From positions 1-48,705 of the IMG/VR virus record IMGVR_UViG_3300009610_000015: DNA of 48,705 bases; one strand, given 5' to 3'. The notes below the pieces were generated by a model. The model did no database searches. It saw only the letters and a list, made by a program, of their open reading frames with translations, and was not told the DNA's origin. The position numbers were made by a program, and so were the translations under genes. This DNA comes from a virus. Of this stretch, positions 47,186 through 48,705 are shown one piece after another (position 1 is the first letter of the stretch; every line of letters starts with the position of its first letter).

Positions 47186-47449
47186 TTAGTGTTTAGTAGC
47201 CCGTTTCGCAGGTTCAATGATCTGCGAGTTGAAAGTGAACGACCAGATAATGATCGCGCACATGCGCTCTGAGAGTGAGCAGATCCAGCAGGAGTCAATA
47301 GTTTTCGCCATTGCCATTCCAACCTGCTGCTCTTCGAATCCCATGACCAAGTCCGGGTAGTCGTAGGATTCGAGAAGTTCAAACACGCGCTCAATATACG
47401 CGCCCTTGGTTTCCGAAGTGGGCCGACCCGACACGCTAAGAACGGCCAT
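47186..47449 (-). CDS. Hypothetical protein, 87 aa
   Basis: ATG at 47449 is chosen for its GGGAGAAATCCA ribosome binding site; a longer frame lies over the previous gene. Begins MAVLSVSGRPTSETKGAYI, helical with WICS and a Trp/Phe-rich C-terminus, ending AKRATKH. Overlaps the upstream gene by 14 bp. Function unknown. Confidence 0.65.
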   Translation of the reverse strand: MAVLSVSGRPTSETKGAYIERVFELLESYDYPDLVMGFEEQQVGMAMAKTIDSCWICSLSERMCAIIIWSFTFNSQIIEPAKRATKH

Positions 47450-47681
47450 TGGATTTCTCCCGTGCAAAAGCCGCGCAGTAGCTCGGAGTCCGCACAATTC
47501 GCGGGATGACCCGATACTGAATTCCGGGGTTCACGCGCGCCTGCTGCTCTTTCCAATCCAGAGCATCGTTTCTCTCCTCGAACAGCCCTTCACAGCACCA
47601 CTCGAGATACGAACCAGTGCGCCATTCCATACTCCAAACTTCCCGGCAGATGGGAACTTTAGGAGCTTTCGTTTTAGCCAT
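47436..47681 (-). CDS. Hypothetical protein, 81 aa, first gene of the minus operon
   Basis: Strong AAGGAGAAAGC ribosome binding site. Begins MAKTKAPKVPICREVWSMEW, with aromatic strands and a middle CCEGLFEERNDALDW, then a basic C-terminus. First open frame after the gene-free region, hence the earliest expressed gene of this arm if the promoter lies upstream. Short proteins at this place are often host take-over factors. Not recognised. Confidence 0.7.
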   Translation of the reverse strand: MAKTKAPKVPICREVWSMEWRTGSYLEWCCEGLFEERNDALDWKEQQARVNPGIQYRVIPRIVRTPSYCAAFAREKSNGRS

Positions 47682-47690
47682 GCTTTCTCC

Positions 47691-47716
47691 TTAATCGCCC
47701 GAAATTAGGCCATCTA
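47691..47716 (-). promoter_or_regulatory. Conserved leader box before the minus operon
   Basis: In minus-strand sense the box reads TAGATGGCCTAATTT-CG-GGCGATTAA and ends in the ribosome binding site of the first gene. It matches the leader box at 46626-46654 apart from a 3-bp longer spacer. Its recurrence before two genes of the same arm supports a regulatory role. Confidence 0.5.
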
Positions 47717-48034
47717 GAAAATTCTAAGTAGCTATTCCGGTGTATTCAGTCGGGCAAGCTACAGAACTTTCCACATAGTCAATTTCCCTATGCTCATGCT
47801 CGGCTTACTTGCTCGTCGCAGGGCACCCTTGATCTGCGTTTAACGAATGTCACTGTGGTCCAAACTTCCCCTCCGGCCATATTCACCACGGTCTTTTGTG
47901 GGGCCATTAGGTTAATAACTTCTGCTTAATTCCTTATTTGCGGGAATTCCAACCGGCTCCTCGTTAGACGTGGGAACCAGAAGTGCAGCGTGCTACATTA
48001 TCGCTTGGGTCAGTGCTCAGCTAGATCAGGTAGG

Positions 48035-48066
48035 TGCCGGACCCCCATGACGGGGCAGCTTCGGCA
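48035..48066. other. Nested hairpin
   Basis: TGCCG (48035-48039) pairs with CGGCA (48062-48066), and CCCC (48043-48046) pairs with GGGG (48052-48055). It could form a stable RNA or cruciform structure. Function unknown. Confidence 0.4.
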
Positions 48067-48142
48067 TTCTCCTCTGGAGTATTCACAGAGTAGCGAGCGT
48101 ATTTGGTTATCAAAGACCTGAAGGCCCACCACTTCTACTTTT

Positions 48143-48179
48143 GGGTCGCGAACCTCTCATTTTGGCGGAGGTGAGACCC
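48143..48179. other. Nested hairpin
   Basis: GGGTC (48143-48147) pairs with GACCC (48175-48179), and inside it CCTC (48153-48156) pairs with GAGG (48168-48171). Part of the same structured stretch. Confidence 0.4.
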
Positions 48180-48395
48180 GAAGCAAGGGCTGCAAGGTGC
48201 GCGCGGGATACGAAAGAGCCAGCCGCAGCCGCACAAGCCATTGTAGCACGGTTCCCGGCGGCCTGCAAGTGCTTGTGATCAAAGGGTTTAGCCGTTTTGG
48301 ATGTGTGGATTATGGAACTGGGTCTAGGTTCCAATTCTCCTCCTTAGATAGCGAGATACAAGGGGAAAGTAGGGAATGGAAAAATTCACCTACCC

Positions 48396-48461
48396 TGATT
48401 CCAGGCTTATTCCGAGCTGATTCCAACCTTATTCCAAGCTGATTCCGAGCTGATTTTTCAC
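48396..48461. repeat. Six tandem 11-bp iterons
   Basis: Units at 48396, 48407, 48418, 48429, 48440 and 48451. The consensus is T(G/T)ATTCC(A/G)(A/G)(G/C)C; the last unit is degenerate. The 11-bp period puts each copy on nearly the same face of the helix, as for a replication initiator or regulator array. Confidence 0.8.
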
Positions 48462-48582
48462 GGTAAGTTATTGAAAACAAAAGGGTTATTCTAAACACCT
48501 ATATGTATATGAGGGGGACCATCAGGGGGTCAATTTCGAATTTCGAAAGGGTTTCTGGTTTTCGTATCTAGTTTCTTTTTTT

Positions 48583-48705
48583 ATTTTTTTTTTTTTTCAT
48601 CAAACTGAAAAGGATACGAGAAATAAAGTGTTCGCCCGGCGAACGGTATCTTTTTCGAGAAGGAGGGAGATCCCCACATATACAGATCCTCTTTCGGTAG
48701 ATCGC
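48583..48705. repeat. Terminal direct repeat, right copy
   Basis: Identical to bases 1-123. The genome is therefore about 48,582 bp as a circle. Confidence 0.95.

Larger units (their letters stand above)
47717..48582. other. Gene-free region with hairpins and iterons; candidate origin and control
   Basis: No convincing gene on either strand over 866 bp, and no tRNA. Visible elements are a nested hairpin TGCCG...CCCC/GGGG...CGGCA (48035-48066), a second nested hairpin GGGTC/CCTC...GAGG/GACCC (48143-48179), a GGAAC/GTTCC stem (48314-48332), six 11-bp iterons (48396-48461), and T-rich tracts near the joint. TAAGTAGCTAT (47725-47735) repeats, in reverse, the box at 1952-1962. The region separates divergent arms, so origin and early promoters are expected here. 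A structured RNA between 48030 and 48350 is another possibility. Confidence 0.6.

Noticed and set aside
47930-48345. tRNA-like T-arm strings (GGTTCCAATTC at 48337; GGTTGGAATTC on the minus strand near 47950)
   Set aside because: The flanking stems do not pair and no acceptor or anticodon arm can be folded; no tRNA found.
48197-48498. Frames over the iterons (48197-48442 plus, 48310-48498 minus)
   Set aside because: The minus frame shows a repetitive SARN/LGIR pattern that only mirrors the 11-bp DNA repeats. No ribosome binding site.
1-48705. Prophage or lysogeny functions
   Set aside because: No integrase, excisionase, CI-like repressor or ParA is recognisable. The ParB-like domains are fused to a methyltransferase or lie in a virion protein, so they do not indicate plasmid partition.

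Overview
The window is the complete genome of a tailed double-stranded DNA phage (Caudoviricetes), assembled as a circle. The first 123 bases are repeated exactly at the end, so the unique length is about 48,582 bp. A full set of virion genes is present: large terminase, portal, scaffold-like protein, major capsid protein, adaptor, tail hub, fibres with an S74 auto-cleaving chaperone, and giant internal proteins. No tail tube, sheath or tape-measure protein is recognisable, and there is a very large 'ejection' type protein. The virion is therefore most likely podovirus-like (inference). I see no integrase, tRNA, CRISPR array or insertion sequence. The host is bacterial. A DUF3309-type membrane protein hints at Proteobacteria, but only weakly.

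Layout. (1) A gene-free stretch of about 1.56 kb spans the circle joint (47682-48582 plus 1-657). It holds 11-bp iterons, 20-bp tandem repeats and many hairpins, and separates the two transcription arms, so it probably contains the origin and divergent control. (2) A small plus-strand cluster (658-1826) encodes two proteins with related C-termini and a 22-aa membrane peptide, closed by a perfect hairpin. (3) A 360-bp AT-rich control region (1864-2224) carries palindromic operator-like sites and two sigma70-like promoters. (4) The plus-strand late operon (2225-31695) runs through packaging accessories, a cold-shock protein, terminase, portal, scaffold and capsid. It then carries a run of small connector genes that includes an Acb2/Tad1-like cyclic-nucleotide sponge, followed by adaptor, tail hub, fibres, a tail-modification cassette and the internal virion proteins. 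(5) The minus-strand operon (47681 down to 31692) carries regulators and many small zinc-ribbon proteins, an SNF2 ATPase, a ribbon-helix-helix protein, a Cas4/RecB-like nuclease, a Sak4-like ATPase, an OB-fold-type SSB candidate, a free SSB-tail-like acidic peptide, a ParB-methyltransferase, a UDG-PolA fusion polymerase and a DUF3987-like ATPase. The arms converge at 31692-31695, where the minus-strand terminator lies inside the last plus-strand gene.

The most exciting system is at 21123-25631. A fibre-like protein whose C-terminal two thirds consists of about 34 His-Xaa-Asn/Asp motifs is followed, with 1-bp and 19-bp overlaps, by a radical SAM/SPASM peptide maturase and by a Cys-rich (DUF483-like) domain fused to a SAM methyltransferase. 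A structural protein and a GNAT acetyltransferase come next. The maturase itself ends in five His-Xaa-Asp motifs. This looks like a RiPP-style, His-Xaa-Ser-like chemistry redirected to a phage tail protein. The modification is inference; the gene order, cysteine motifs and repeats are directly visible.
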